From Neofusicoccum parvum (taxonomy: Eukaryota; Ascomycota; Dothideomycetes; Botryosphaeriales; Botryosphaeriaceae), in the NCBI GenBank assembly GCA_020912385.1, contig CP087209.1:372001-436000 (forward strand): a DNA stretch of 64,000 nt, read 5' to 3'. Made by a program: the position numbers and the translations under genes. This document shows, in pieces, positions 1-11,477 of the stretch (the first letter of the stretch is position 1; every line of letters begins with the position of its first letter). The notes under the pieces are model-generated. The model was not told the DNA's origin, did not search any database, and saw only the letters and a program-made list of their open reading frames with translations.

Positions 1-653
1 TTAAATGTTACCGGCCATAGATCGATGCGCCTAGCGTCACCACCCTTTGCAGAGTTGGAAAAAAGAATTGGGACACTTGCCCAAGCTGCTTTAACCGTCT
101 TTCAGTGGGAGTCTTGGGGCCCGAAGGGTCTTTGGTGCTGGAGAAGCACGGCTGTATATACTGCGAATACATTGAAACCGTGTCCGCCAATTTTTGCTCA
201 CTCTCATTTTCTTGTTTTCATTGCAGAGTCGCTACGAACAAAGGTTGATTGTTTCCAAGCGCTTGTTTCTGTACACTGGCTGTGTGACCGGGTTAAAGTG
301 AGATAAAGCATGGAAGATTTGTGAGATTGAATGATAGACACAAAGAAATGCAAATAGTAATCAGAAGAAGCGAGCCGTGAATTAACAGATCCTCCGTATT
401 CCTTCAGATGTGGGGAGCGTACGCGGTGGGGTGAGCCACTGGTAAGCCTGTGCGCTTCACTCCTCCAGCACCATCAAGTGAAAGAAGTGTTGAGGCCAGT
501 TTCAAGCCCGGGAAAAACGTCGTCGGAACCGCAGGAATAGTGAATGAGGTCGTGGAAGGGAACGCAGTGGCGTGATCGTTTGGCATTGTCGCGGTGAGAG
601 AATAGTCACTGCATCAAGTTAGTTACATGCATTTTTCCATTCGGATCTTATCC
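1..653. other. Intergenic, no gene seen
   Basis: Only short open frames on both strands, with no recognisable motif, signal peptide or spliced continuation. The right end is the 3' flank of the rhamnogalacturonase gene. A gene running in from the left edge cannot be excluded, but nothing supports one. Confidence 0.5.
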
Positions 654-1948
654 TTACGGGGTGGCTGTAATGGTTTGTTTAGTAGAGTAGGTCGAGAGAT
701 TGTCAGTGTCGCCAGTGTCATGAAGGCAGGCACCCTCTCCATAGGCACTCTGGCATGACCAGGTCACGTAGTCGCCCTCTTCGGTCCAGAGATTGACGTC
801 CTCCACCGTGATGTCGTAACAGGGGACATCGTTGTCACACTCGAGGCGGATGGTGGGACGGCCGTTTTTGGTGTTGTAGCCTCTCCAGTTCTGTGAAGAT
901 ACAACTAGTCAGCAAGGTTCCATCTCTTACTTCGCTTTCCTAAAAACAAAGAGATGATTACGGCAGACGCGGCGAAACATACTTTGAATGTCAGGTTACT
1001 GAGCTGAACTCCGACTCCATCATCCTCATCCCTGGATTCCCAGTTTTCATTGATCGCCAAGACATACGCGCCTCCATGAACAAGGACTGTGTCCCAAACG
1101 ATGCTGTCCACCGTTCCAGACCCTCCATTGGACTTGAGGTAACAAGCATCCGCCTGGTTCATGTAGAGGTTCCGGTAGTAGATGTTCGATATATTGGTGT
1201 TCGCGCCGAGAGATCCAATTGCAGTGCCACCGCTGATGTTGCAATGAATGCTCTCAATGAGGATGTTCTTTGCCGGGCTTTTGACCGTCACGCACTCATC
1301 CCCATTCGTCACCTCAACATCGTGGACCCACAGGTTCTCCCCCCAGATATCGACGCCGTCGGTAGCACCAATGTCAATGCCCCGAATAATGATATTGTAG
1401 ATCTCACCATTTGTGCACGAATCGAACACGGTATAATACGACGCCGAATCCACCAGCGCAATCCCGTGCACAGAAAAGTTCTCCACGTCCGTCAAGCGCA
1501 GGAACCTCGCTCCGTACTCTCCATTCTGGAGCAGCTTGTAGCCATACCCCTGCAACGCGCCCTCCGAGTTACCAGAGAACAGCTCGAAGTCTGTGCAGTG
1601 GTTGACGGAGATCATGCTGCCGCCGCCGTCGCCGTCGCGGAAGATGGTGCCGTCGAGCTGGATGGCGGACGCGTTGCCACCGTTCAGCGAGACCCAGGTC
1701 TGCATGGCGTAGGTCCCCGCCGGGATGTACACCAAGCCGCCGTCCTTGCAGGCATCCCAGGCGGCGGACAGTGGCGGGCCGACGTCAGTCTTGCTGTCGG
1801 CGGCGGCGCCGTAGTCGGTGACGTCGCAGATTTTGGTGTTGGCTTTGGCTGTGTAGCTCGTGAGTGGGCCGACCGGGCCGGAGAGCTGGGCATGGGCGGA
1901 TGAGGATAGTACGAAGAAGAGCAGTGCTTGGGGAATGGACGGCACCAT
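654..1948 (-). CDS. Secreted rhamnogalacturonase (GH28)
   Basis: Endo-acting pectin hydrolase expected to cut the galacturonate-rhamnose backbone of rhamnogalacturonan I outside the cell. Two exons (1948-983 and 890-654) with a GT-AG intron at 982-891 give 400 aa, close to the roughly 400-440 aa of RhgA/RhgB-type enzymes. The ATG at 1948 was chosen because it opens directly into a signal peptide (residues 1 to about 20, ending AHA-Q); the frame runs further upstream but without a leader. A right-handed parallel beta-helix with the rhamnogalacturonase version of the GH28 signature is seen: DGVDIWG, then [11 protein letters not shown], then GGTAIGSLG, then YLKSNGG, in place of the NTD/DD/GHG/RIK set of polygalacturonases. 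It is probably not part of the metabolite cluster. The family call is firm; the exact substrate is inferred. Confidence 0.9.
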
Positions 1949-2715
1949 ATTGGCAACAGAACAATAGTTGAGTCTTGGGAATATTCTTGTGGAGTAGCTC
2001 GTTCGTAATATCGGACGTAAGAAGGGAAGTAAATGGTGCTGAGGGGTGCTCCTTGAAACGCTCGATTGCTTCCATGAAAGTTTACGTATATTGTTTTGTG
2101 GCGCCTCCCTGACGCTTTCGATTAATGCCTGAACATATCTCAATACGTTTTGTGGGAAGTTCATGGGGCGAGTTGTGGGACTGTGAAACATCGTTTTGCC
2201 ACTACTTATCCTCAATCGAGGATGGTCGGAGATTAAAAGGAATAAGATCGACAAGAATCGTATCGAGGGGTTCGGGACATCAACAACCGTCGGTGGTATG
2301 ATTTATCGATGTGGCAACCGGTTGTGCCATACATCAGTTCTAATGGACGGAAGAATATTAATAGGTAGAATGATGGTCATCATAGTGTGGGCACACTCGT
2401 GTTCCCGTTGCCCGAGTCTTCAGTTGTGGCTCTGTTCGGTCGAAATGCAATGCAACCCTTGTAGGTATGGTTGTCAGCGGAATTTCCGTCCATGGATCGG
2501 GGTAGGGGATTTCAAAGGGGCTTGCATGTTATGGCTAAACAACCAAGTAGGATACGTCCTTGAATCGAATATCATTGCGAGCCTTGGGGGTTTGCGTTAT
2601 TAACCGGATGCTACTAAAAGAAAACTCTTATCCGGATAAATCAACTTCTCACGTATGGAATGTGCAACCGTGTTGAAAGTGCCAGAAAGTTCCATCCGTA
2701 CCACGCATAGCTCTT
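1949..2715. other. Intergenic, no gene seen
   Basis: Upstream flank of the rhamnogalacturonase gene. A 135-codon frame on the plus strand (2196-2603) has no family features and no matching neighbour. I see no convincing element here beyond promoter sequence. Confidence 0.45.
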
Positions 2716-4945
2716 TCATAAAAAGTCGGCGGCTCTGTTCCTCTTCTTGCTCCTGGGACCATCCTCTTCTTCTAATGGTCTCTTCTTGGAGATCCTTTGA
2801 GATTTCTGGACGCTAGAAGCATCTTCAATCTTCTTGCTGATCTTAGGTTCGTCCAGAGTGTTTAGCGCAGCTTGGTCATCGGCATGCCTCTTGTTATGTA
2901 CCTCAACCGGGGCCTCAACGTGGTTTGAGGGATTTGGTCCTCCGGGAGTTTTTTTCGCTCCGTTCATCCTCGTGCTCGCTGTGCCGAGTATCCGGCGTCA
3001 TCTTAACTTCTTCGTGCGTGGTGTTTGATTTGGGATGCTGTGAATGGGAGCTGGTGATTTTCTCAGCGTGAGCTGCTTCATGATTGACGCGGGTGTGATT
3101 CCCTCCATTTCGATACTGGTTAGCTGATGATGTGACTTTCGTAGAGTCTTTGGCCTTCAAAAGGCTTGACAGGGGGTGACTCTCTCCCTGTTTCTGCTCT
3201 GTTACTAATTTCCGAGCCCAGAACCTAGGCCAGCCAGTGATTGAATGGCCCAAGAAAGTGCAGTGAGTGGCTGGAACTTCAGGCAAGTTGATATCTCCGT
3301 TCGAGCAGACAATGTTGTACATGAGAAAAACAGCTCTTCTCAGAACCTGATCGTCGAGGAACCACAGGCGGAAACACTTCGTCACAGAGAGCTCCCTGAA
3401 ACGTAGTATGTACTCCAGCTCATCGTCATTAGCCAGACGGCCGGGTTTTCTTGGCATTACGATAGTCAGATAATCTTTGAGTGAGACGCTGAGGAAACGA
3501 GCATTGGGAACTTCAGCGTTACAAATGGCTGACTGCTTGAAATTCAGCTGCTCCGAGATATACTCAGGCATTTCATCCTCATTGACTTTCTCCAACGCCA
3601 TGCTCCTCTTGCTTATAAGGTTATCAAGAGTGATTATCAGGGAAATGCGGCTGGTCGATTTGAAGCTGAAGGTCCGGTTCGTGTCAACGACTAGTGGATC
3701 AAAGCACAGACGAAGGAAGGCCTTGTTGCGGTTGCTGATATTGAACTCGGCGGTGAGATATTGCTGCGATTTAGTACCGTTGAATTGGCCCAGATACTCT
3801 TCTCCGCCGGCCTTCTTATCGTCTCTGCACACGATGACCGGGAAGGTCATTGGAGGCTCGTCGATGAATTCCGTGCAGGCGCTCTCCTCTGGGTCCAAGA
3901 TGTGACTCAGGGCAGGCTTTGTAGATTGGTGTTTAGCCGTGCTGTGGGAATGATCTTTGGTGGGCGTCTGAGCCTGGACAACAAGCACGGACTGCGGCTG
4001 CACCATTCTCTTGGGTAGATACTCGCTCTCAAATGGTTTCTCGGTATCCGCCTCGGCCCTGTCATGGCTAAAGTGTTGCCGAGTCTGCGAGGTGGCTTGA
4101 GTATGCACCGGCTTGGAGTCGATGATCATGTCTGGGGTTGCCGACTTGTCGCCAGGGAGCTTCTGACCTTCCTTCTCATCCTGGCGAGCCTTGCCTGATG
4201 AATTTGCCTCTGCATCATGAGACTTGGGCCGAGGGGAGTGGAGGCGATTGGAGGATGTGTTGCGACTTAACGGGATGGGTGGCAAGTCTTTGTCTCCGTT
4301 TCTTTGCATGATGGTACACAATTGGTCTATGCTGTTCTTGAGTTTGATGTCGAAAAGGAACCACAGCCTAAGCATCTTTTTCACAGAAAGATCTTGGAAG
4401 AGCTGGAGATGTTCCAGCTTGATTGAATTAGTGAGAATGCCGGGCAGGCTGGGCATGACAACAGTTGTGTGATGCTTAAGCCAAATATTAATGGCGCACG
4501 CATTGATCTTCTCAGGATGCCGTGAAGTATCCCTTCTGGCCTGAAGCCCTTCCGAGACGTATTCTGGTATCTCCGATGCGTAAGGGTGAAGCAAGCTCCC
4601 CGTATGTAAAGGCTTAAGAAGATGGTTGGCGTTAATAACGAGGGCCATGCAACTATCGGGACGAGGCACGGACCTCTGGTTGTTGTCGATGACAAGAGGA
4701 GACAGACATAGACGAATAGACGCGCATCCGGGACCTTTGGAGTGGAGCGTCGCGGTCAGATAGTGTTGTGGCTCGTCCCCGCTGAGCTGACCAATACAGT
4801 TGTGTTCTCCAGTCGCGTTGTTCTTCCAGCACGCTATGACAGGAAAAGTGACGGGGAGATCGTGGTAGGCTGCCATGTCGGCCTGTCCCGTCGGTGGGCT
4901 GTAGCTGTATGTAATGTTAACGGAAGAGGTGGTCAAAGGTGGCAT
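2716..4945 (-). CDS. Unrecognised protein with two copies of one domain; probable frameshift near C-terminus
   Basis: I do not recognise the family. From the ATG at 4945 the main frame gives 676 aa and stops at 2915; the frame stays open to an ATG at 5134. Two stretches, about residues 29-225 and 360-555, resemble each other along their length. Each has a TFPVI-C start, an IGQL/LGQF-type segment, an IR/LRLC block with LVVD/LVID, an S-x-x-L..LRLWFL helix and an NGD-x-x-LP-x-x-P end. A polar Ser/Lys-rich linker joins them and a basic tail follows. At the A7 run at 2949-2955 the frame is probably interrupted: an overlapping frame (2967-2716) continues with a Lys/Arg-rich, nuclear-localisation-like tail ending NRAADFL. 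It could be one protein with a one-base indel, or a protein that ends at 2915. A decayed partial copy lies at about 38.1 kb. No function is proposed. Confidence 0.6.
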
Positions 4946-5403
4946 GCTCTTGTTGCGTGTCGAAGGTAGAGGTGAAAGGGCGGAGTCGGAGGTTCGAAGG
5001 TCCGGAGCAGAAAAGAAGCGGAAGCGGCAGGCGCGAAGTGCGAAGCTCAAGTCGGGCATGCGAAAGGCTCGGAAACCCCATCTCCCCTTCAGTAGCAGTC
5101 GGCTCATACCGAGCTCCGCCTTAGTGTTGCGCATTCACTGTTTGGGATGTTACCGCCACATCTGTCGCCTTTGGCTTGGTGCTTTTGGCTTGTTCTCCAA
5201 TCAGCGTTCTTGCATTCACTACACATGCGAGTGTCGGTGCGAGTGTGTTTCCACTTGACGCTGTCGCTATGTCATAGCCTGCCGACCCGCCCAGCTTGCC
5301 CGAGCGCTGAGGAAGTCTGGATTCTCCAGATCCCAATCCACGTTCGTTATACGTGTCAATACGTATCTCAAAAGGATCATCCATTCGGAGCAGACAAGAG
5401 ATT

Positions 5404-7214
5404 TCATTCGAAACGACTGAAAACTTCCCTCTCAACCGTGCCAAACTCTCGTAAGATTGACTCCCGAATCTTTTCAGAGCGCACGACAGGCTTACAGCCA
5501 TAATACTTAGGGCAGTACAAGAAACCATGATTGTAGCCTGTAACCGGGTCTGGGTCGACTGGTAGCGGCAATCCATCGTCGGGGCCGACCTGTCGCTCAA
5601 ATCTGAACGCCCAGATCAGTTTGGCGATGGATAGTAGCATGTTTCTCTCCGCCAAGTACATGCCAGGACAGATGCGCCTCCCTGCGCCGTATCCATAGTG
5701 ATCCCGTTTCTCCCAGCCCCCGCCGGCTACATACTCTGGTGCGAGCTTCGGGTGCTCGCTATACCTATCTGGGTTAAAATTTTCTGGCTCCTCCCATGTC
5801 TGCGGATCCATGTGCATCCCCCAGACATTAAGAATGACAATGGTCCCCTTTGGAAGGAGCTTTCCATCAATCCAGTCATCTAAAATTTCCTCGTCAGACT
5901 CGCTTTAGACTAAGAATAATCATTGGTAAGGAGCTTACCTTGGCCTAATGCATGAGGAAAGCAAAGAGGCAAAATCGGCCGCCACCGGTGTCCCTCTTTG
6001 ACAATCATGTTGATATACGGGAGCCTGGCCATATCCGTCCATTGCGGAGATCGATCTTCTCCAACGACCGCACACAATTCGCGGTAAGCCTTCTCCTGAA
6101 CGGCAGGATTCAAGATAAGCGCTTGAACGATTGCGAGGATTAGCGAAGATGACGTGTCAGATCCGCCCTCCATCAAGACACCGCCGATAAAACGAAGTTG
6201 GTCTCTCGGCAGCTGTATCTTCTCCTCATCCATCTGGTCTAGTACCACGTCCATAAAAGAACCAACGTTCTTCATCTGGCGCCGCTTGAGGACGTCCTGC
6301 AGGATATCCTCGTATAGCGTTTCCATCTGCTTCCCGACAGCGAGAGACCGGGACTTATACCTTCCGAACAGCTGCTCGGGTAGCGCTTTTAGCCACGGGA
6401 ACATGTCAACAGGCGGCGTTCTTCCAGGCTCCATCAGCTCCGACCATTCCTCCATCAATGCGTAGAGACGTTCCATGTATGGTGCCCTCGGATGGGACGT
6501 CCGAACACCGAATACTACGAATTCATTAGCTGGATTCCATAACCACATCAAAGCGGCGTACCTATCGAGTTGGTGATACTATTGCTGAACCGCTTCGGGT
6601 GCAGCATGTGATCTTCAGGGAAGAGCATGTAGTCACGGACCAGCTGAACTGCTTCAGCATTAACGATGGATAAGTGTTCCCGCTCGACCATGTTTTCCAT
6701 CAGGTGCTGGTGGATCAGCCGTCGGAAAGTTCTCCACTTGTCTCCGTAGAACATAACGAGTAGGTGGTTGCCCTTCGTAATCAGGTCGTGAGAGACGTAG
6801 GAGGGCGGTCTGTGGCTGTAGATATTGCTTTTCTTATCCACCGTGTTCTTCACGATCCTACGGTCGGTGATGACTGCCATCGTGGCGTTGCCGAGCTTCA
6901 GGGTGAAGAGACCGCCGTAGTGTCGCGCCCATTCCGTGAACCTGTTCCACCGGTCGGATTAGTTCCAGGTCCGCCACTATTCGCGTGTTGCAGGTAACAG
7001 CACTTGACATGAGTGTAGGACTTCGGCATTTGGTGAAGATTGCCAATGAATGGCAAGGTCCTCGGCCCTGACTTTGGATTAGTACAAACGCTGGAGAGCT
7101 GGCTTGAGACTGACCAGTGGGCATGTCCTTTTCTCGATGTCCATAATTGAAAGCGCCATATACAAGATACACAGCGACAGCAAGAAGTCCCGATAGTAAT
7201 AGAACTGGAGACAT
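5404..7214 (-). CDS. Cytochrome P450, 6-MSA-cluster type (m-cresol or m-hydroxybenzyl alcohol hydroxylase candidate)
   Basis: Heme-thiolate monooxygenase, expected in the ER membrane. Five exons (7214-7115, 7067-7004, 6941-6562, 6514-5939, 5879-5404) join with consistent phases to 531 aa. An N-terminal membrane anchor (about residues 4-20) is followed by a short basic/polar stretch and PRTLPFIGNLHQ. The I-helix is GGVLMEGGSDTSSS, the ExxR is KEGHR, the PERF-like motif is FNPDRY, and the heme loop is YGYGAGRRICPG with the axial Cys. It is divergent from the decarboxylase gene, sharing a promoter of about 400 bp, and resembles the second P450 at 9-10.8 kb in motifs and intron positions. In the patulin and yanuthone pathways two P450s of this kind (CYP619 in patulin) hydroxylate m-cresol at the methyl group and then on the ring. 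Which of the two does which step here cannot be told. Confidence 0.88.
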
Positions 7215-7617
7215 TGTGTGATGCCGTCGCAGGTTGTCAGACTATCAATTGACAGAGCTGACGTGAGAGTTTATACATATAACGGACGCACAATTCTATT
7301 CACAAATTACCTTGATGCATTTCCGGCCAATATCGGTTAGGACTCCGGTTCCTGAGGGGGGTGGTGGAGCGTCAGGTCTCCGGAACACGCAATCAGTCAA
7401 AACGGATCCCCAGATCAGTCAAAGCGGAGCCCCAGAAGCTCTCGGAACAAAAGCATGTTCGACCAGGGAAAGGAGGTACCTTCATGCCGTAAAAATAGAA
7501 TAGCAGGGCTAGACCAGGGAGAGCTGGGCCGGAACCACCGTGATTCTATATAATTGGCCATGCTATCCACGCAACAACTCCTGCCGTAGTCATGGGATCG
7601 GACCATCCAAACCGGCC
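7215..7617. promoter_or_regulatory. Bidirectional promoter, P450 / 6-MSA decarboxylase
   Basis: Divergent intergenic region. A TATATAA at 7547-7553 lies about 65 bp before the decarboxylase ATG. A TATA-like AT stretch near 7271-7285 lies about 60 bp before the P450 start. The hexamer CGGAAC occurs at 7381 and 7530, and the same hexamer recurs in other intergenic regions of the cluster. Confidence 0.5.
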
Positions 7618-8651
7618 ATGGCAGTCAAACGTATCGATGTGCACCATCATTTCGTGCCGTCCTTCTACGCGCAGGGTGAGTGACCGTCTCGTCAAGCCGT
7701 TTCCAATCGATCTTAGCTCACGTCCGCTCAGCCCTAGAGGACGGCGGTGGAGACCCGTCGGGGTGGGCGATCCCCGACTGGACGCTGGAGAAGGACATGC
7801 AGTTCAACGACCAGGAGGGCATCGACTTCGCATTCCTGACGATCACCGCTCCTGGGGCCGGCATCCTCCCCACGGAGAAGCAGGCCGCATTCTGCCGCAA
7901 AGCGAACGCCTACGCCGCCGCCATCCGCGACGCGCATCCCACCCGCTACGGCTTCTTCGCCACAATCCCCTCGCTGCTGGACCCGCAGGCAGCGCACCAA
8001 GAGCTCGCCCACGCCCTCGACGTGCTGGACGCCGACGGCGTGATCCTGTACACGCGGTACGGCGGCGGCAACCACTACCTGGGGCACCCGGACTTCCGCT
8101 CCACCTGGGCGCAGCTCGAGGCGCGCCGGGCCGTCGTCTTCGTGCACCCGACGCACCCGGCCGACACGGCGCTGGTCAACGCGCGGCTGCCGCAGCCGAT
8201 GGTCGACTACCCGCACGAGACGACGCGCGCCGCCGTCGACCTGGTCGTGTCGGGCACGGTGCGCGCGCACCCGCACGTCAAGGTCATCCTGCCGCACGCG
8301 GGCGGCACGCTGCCGTACCTGGCGCTGCGGCCGGCCGTCATGCTGCCGCACGTGGGCGGCGGCACGTCGACGGAGCAGTTCCTCGCCGACGCGCGCAGCT
8401 TCTACTTCGACACCGCGCTGTCCGCCGGCCACCTGACGCTGGACCTGCTCAAGAGCTTCGCCATGCCCGGCCGCGTGCTGTTCGGAAGCGACTTTCCCTA
8501 CGCGCCGGCGCCGGCGATCAGGCACATGGATTCGTTGTTGGATGCTTACGGAGGAGGGCAGAACGGGGCGTTTGTGCAGTCGATCAACCATTCGGCTGCG
8601 CTGGAGCTGTTCCCGAGGCTGGCGAGGGTGCTGAGGAGTGGCTCTCTTTGA
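7618..8651 (+). CDS. 6-methylsalicylate decarboxylase (ACMSD-type amidohydrolase)
   Basis: Expected to convert 6-methylsalicylic acid to m-cresol and CO2, the step after the PKS in patulin (PatG) and yanuthone (YanB) biosynthesis. Two exons, 7618-7675 and 7732-8651, with a 56-nt GT-AG intron, give 325 aa, the usual size. The start is fixed by the short first exon MAVKRIDVHHHFVPSF, which carries the metal-binding H-x-H of the amidohydrolase barrel. Further metal or active-site positions seen are FVHPTHP, ILPHAGG and the near-C-terminal LFGSDFPY aspartate. No signal peptide, so cytosolic. Its place between the two P450 genes and close to the 6-MSA synthase fits this role. GC content rises sharply in the middle of exon 2. 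The family is sure; the substrate is inferred from family and context. Confidence 0.92.
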
Positions 8652-8996
8652 TAGGCTCGTCATGTCAGTGAATCAGTTATTTCAACTTTGACCCCCTGCG
8701 CGAACAGACCTTGGTGTCTCGAAATACGGGTAGCATGTACGGAGAGCCAAAAACCTTGAAGCAAATAAACTCGGGCGCTGTTGGGCAGGGACAGGGTTGC
8801 TTGATGTCTCGTGTCCCCCAAAGCAAAGCAACAGAGGTACCCTGCCGATGTTTCCCTCGGTCTAGGTTGGTTTTTGACAGGTCATGGTCGGATCTTTCAC
8901 GGTGACTACGGGAGAGAGACTCCAAAGATACCATAATATCAGTCATGACCGAGCTTGCTCGAATAGATACGCAAAAAATAAAGTGAATTCCGCCAT
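8652..8996. other. Convergent intergenic spacer
   Basis: About 345 bp between the 3' ends of the decarboxylase (plus) and the second P450 (minus). No gene seen; it should hold both transcript ends. Confidence 0.5.
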
Positions 8997-10802
8997 TCAG
9001 TCGTACTCGTCAAAGACCTCCTGAGCTCCTTCCATCTCTCGCTCAATCGTCTCAGCCCTCTTGTCCGATCTGGCCGTGATTTCGCACTCGTAGTCCCTGA
9101 CGCATTGTAGAAAGCCGATACTGGACTCGACCTTCCCGTTTCCTTCCCCCTTCCTCTTAAAATCGAAAGCCCACAGTAGCTTTGCCATGCCAATGAAGAG
9201 GTTACGCTCAGCCAAGTGAATTCCAGGGCAAACCCGACGGCCAGCTCCGTATCCAAAATGATCCCTTCTTTGTGCGTCGCTCGTGTAGTGAGATGCCAGT
9301 TTCGGATGCGTCTTGAAACGCTCGGGCATAAAATCCCCAGGCTTCTCCCAACGTCTTTCGTCGTGGTGCATGGCCCAAACATTAAGCACGACGGTGGAGC
9401 CTTTCGGAATGAATTGCCCTCCTATCCAGTCATCTCGATCCTGTCAGTGAATGTCCAATGCAGTAGTGATTGAGGAGCCTACCTTCAGCAACTGCGTGTG
9501 ACACACCGAGTGGACTGACAGGACGCCAACGATGACTTTCTTTGATCATCATATTGATGTAGGGTAGGTGCGGAAAGTCAGCCCAGGTTGGCGACCTGTC
9601 TTCGCCGATGACTGCATCGATCTCGGCTTGGGCTCTGTGGAATACATTAGCATGTCGCGACAAACGGCACTCAGCAAGCCTGCTATACCTCTTCTGCACT
9701 TCCGGGAACTCGATCATAGCTCTAATCATCGCGAGAATCAGAGACGACGACGTATCAGAACCACCTTCCATAAGTACTCCACCGAGGAAGCACAACTTGC
9801 CCCGCGACAGCCCCGTCTTCTTGTTTTGGTCCAAGACACGGTCCATAAATGAGTCTCGATTGACGCCTCTTGAGCGTCTCTCATCTACCCGACCCAAGAC
9901 CTCGGTATAGAGACTTGTCATTAGCCGGCCGACTTGAGTTGCACGAGATTTCCAGTTGCCCAGAAACCTTTCAGGGACGAGCCTGAGCAATGGGAAGGAA
10001 TCAATGGGTGGCGTGGCTCCAACTTCTAAGATCTCACTCCATTCGTTCATTAGGGAGAAGAGACGGACCATATAATCGCTTCGATGCGTTCTTGTCCGGA
10101 TTCCGAAGACTGCATATATAGTTTAGCTATAGAAACGCAAACTGTAGACGCTACAACTTACCCAGAGAATTCGTAATGCTGTTGCTGTACCGCTTAGGAT
10201 GCTCCATATGATCTTCAGGAGCGACCAGGAAATCGTGCATTAGATGTGTCGCCTCTGCGTTTTGTAGGCGCACATGCTGCTTCTCGCACATAGGCTCCAT
10301 GAAATATTGGTGGACCATTTTCCGGATGCGTCTCCACTCCTCACCATATTGCATTAGAAGTAGATGCTCTCCCTGAGTGATGAGATGTCCAACATAAGAG
10401 ACCGGCCGGTGGCTATATAAGCTACTTTTCCTATCTAGGAGCTCCTTGATCATATGGGGATCTGAGATTACGAAGGTCGTGTTGGTAAACCGCTTTAGGG
10501 TGTATATTCCACCGTATTTGCGCGCCCACTCTGTGAAGCTACTACAGTTAGCATACACATTGAATCGACTGATATGAGGACTTGCATGAAGTGAGCGTTG
10601 CTTCTCGGGATAAGATGCTCGTTCCCCACAATCGGCTTTGTGGGAGGACCTGCAGAAAAGTTTCAGATTTTGCTGGGAGACACGGAATTGGAAACGATTT
10701 ACCCGGCGGCATGTCTGGAGCGCGTTGACCTAGCCTCAATATTTTGTAGACTGATGAAACGACCAAGATGATGAAGGCCGCGAAAGCGGCAAAGTACCGC
10801 AT
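8997..10802 (-). CDS. Cytochrome P450, second 6-MSA-cluster hydroxylase
   Basis: Second ER-bound P450 of the cluster, presumed to act on m-cresol or m-hydroxybenzyl alcohol. Six exons (10802-10703, 10649-10586, 10538-10162, 10109-9689, 9634-9483, 9433-8997) give 516 aa. The ATG at 10802 starts a hydrophobic anchor (MRYFAAFAAFIILVV). Motifs: GGVLMEGGSDTSSS I-helix, KESHR ExxR, FMPERF, and heme loop FGYGAGRRVCPG. Exons 1 and 2 are exactly 100 and 64 nt, as in the P450 at 5.4-7.2 kb, and the next junctions are also shared. The two genes are therefore paralogues or close relatives, and this one has one additional intron (9688-9635, 54 nt). The second intron needs a GC donor (GCAAGT at 10585) to keep phase and conserved length. 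Family call is firm; regiochemistry unknown. Confidence 0.87.
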
Positions 10803-11477
10803 CTCGAAAATCACGGTGACTCTAAGAAACCTGTGTCGAGGTGTCGAGGAACCGCCGTGGACTTTGAATATCTTTGCAGATAAAAAGATCAAGAAGACGC
10901 GAAAAGGCCTATCTACTAAGCTGCAGACAAGATATATATGATGATGTAAACAGAACCCCAGTCACATTTGCACATGACTGCAAGGATTTCAAAACACCCA
11001 ACATCCGAGATTGTGCAGTTCTGGGAATGTTGTGCGTTCAACATGGAAGCTTGACTATTTTAAGCTGACTTAAGCACCTTCCCCGCTGCTAGAAGGATAT
11101 CTCAGGCGGAACTATAAGTGCTAAAATTAGTTTCTAGACTTATCACTTGTTCTGATTAAGAATGTCGGCGTGGTTCCCTGATACATTGACTTAACCTTCT
11201 GCACAGACGCTTTCCTTAAACGGAACCTGCTTCGCTACTCCGGTCAGAACCTTCGATTACTCCGCTTATTCCCTAAAACCGAAAATGGAATACTAAGATT
11301 CATTGTCCAAGAATGGAATATGGCATTCGTTGAAACCTGACATGCATTAAATATAGAAGAGAACAACGTGGCACGTTCACGAGGCACTAAACATAGTCGC
11401 TGCAAAGGAAAATATAACCTAAGAAACCATCCCTGTCGTGATGCTAAAACTCCAGGAAGGACTAAACAGCTTGCTTG
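10803..11477. other. Intergenic: P450 promoter and cupin 3' flank
   Basis: AT-rich, no supportable gene. Carries CGGAAC at 11107 and 11221. The left part is the promoter of the second P450; the right end is downstream of the cupin gene on the same strand. Confidence 0.45.

Noticed and set aside
2949..2958. Programmed -1 frameshift at A-AAA-AAC in the unknown gene
   Set aside because: The slippery heptamer is in the right register, but -1 does not enter the open downstream frame; that frame needs a +1 shift or one inserted base.
7734..8663. 309-codon antisense frame opposite the decarboxylase
   Set aside because: Mirror of a GC-rich real gene, Arg/Val-rich and without features.
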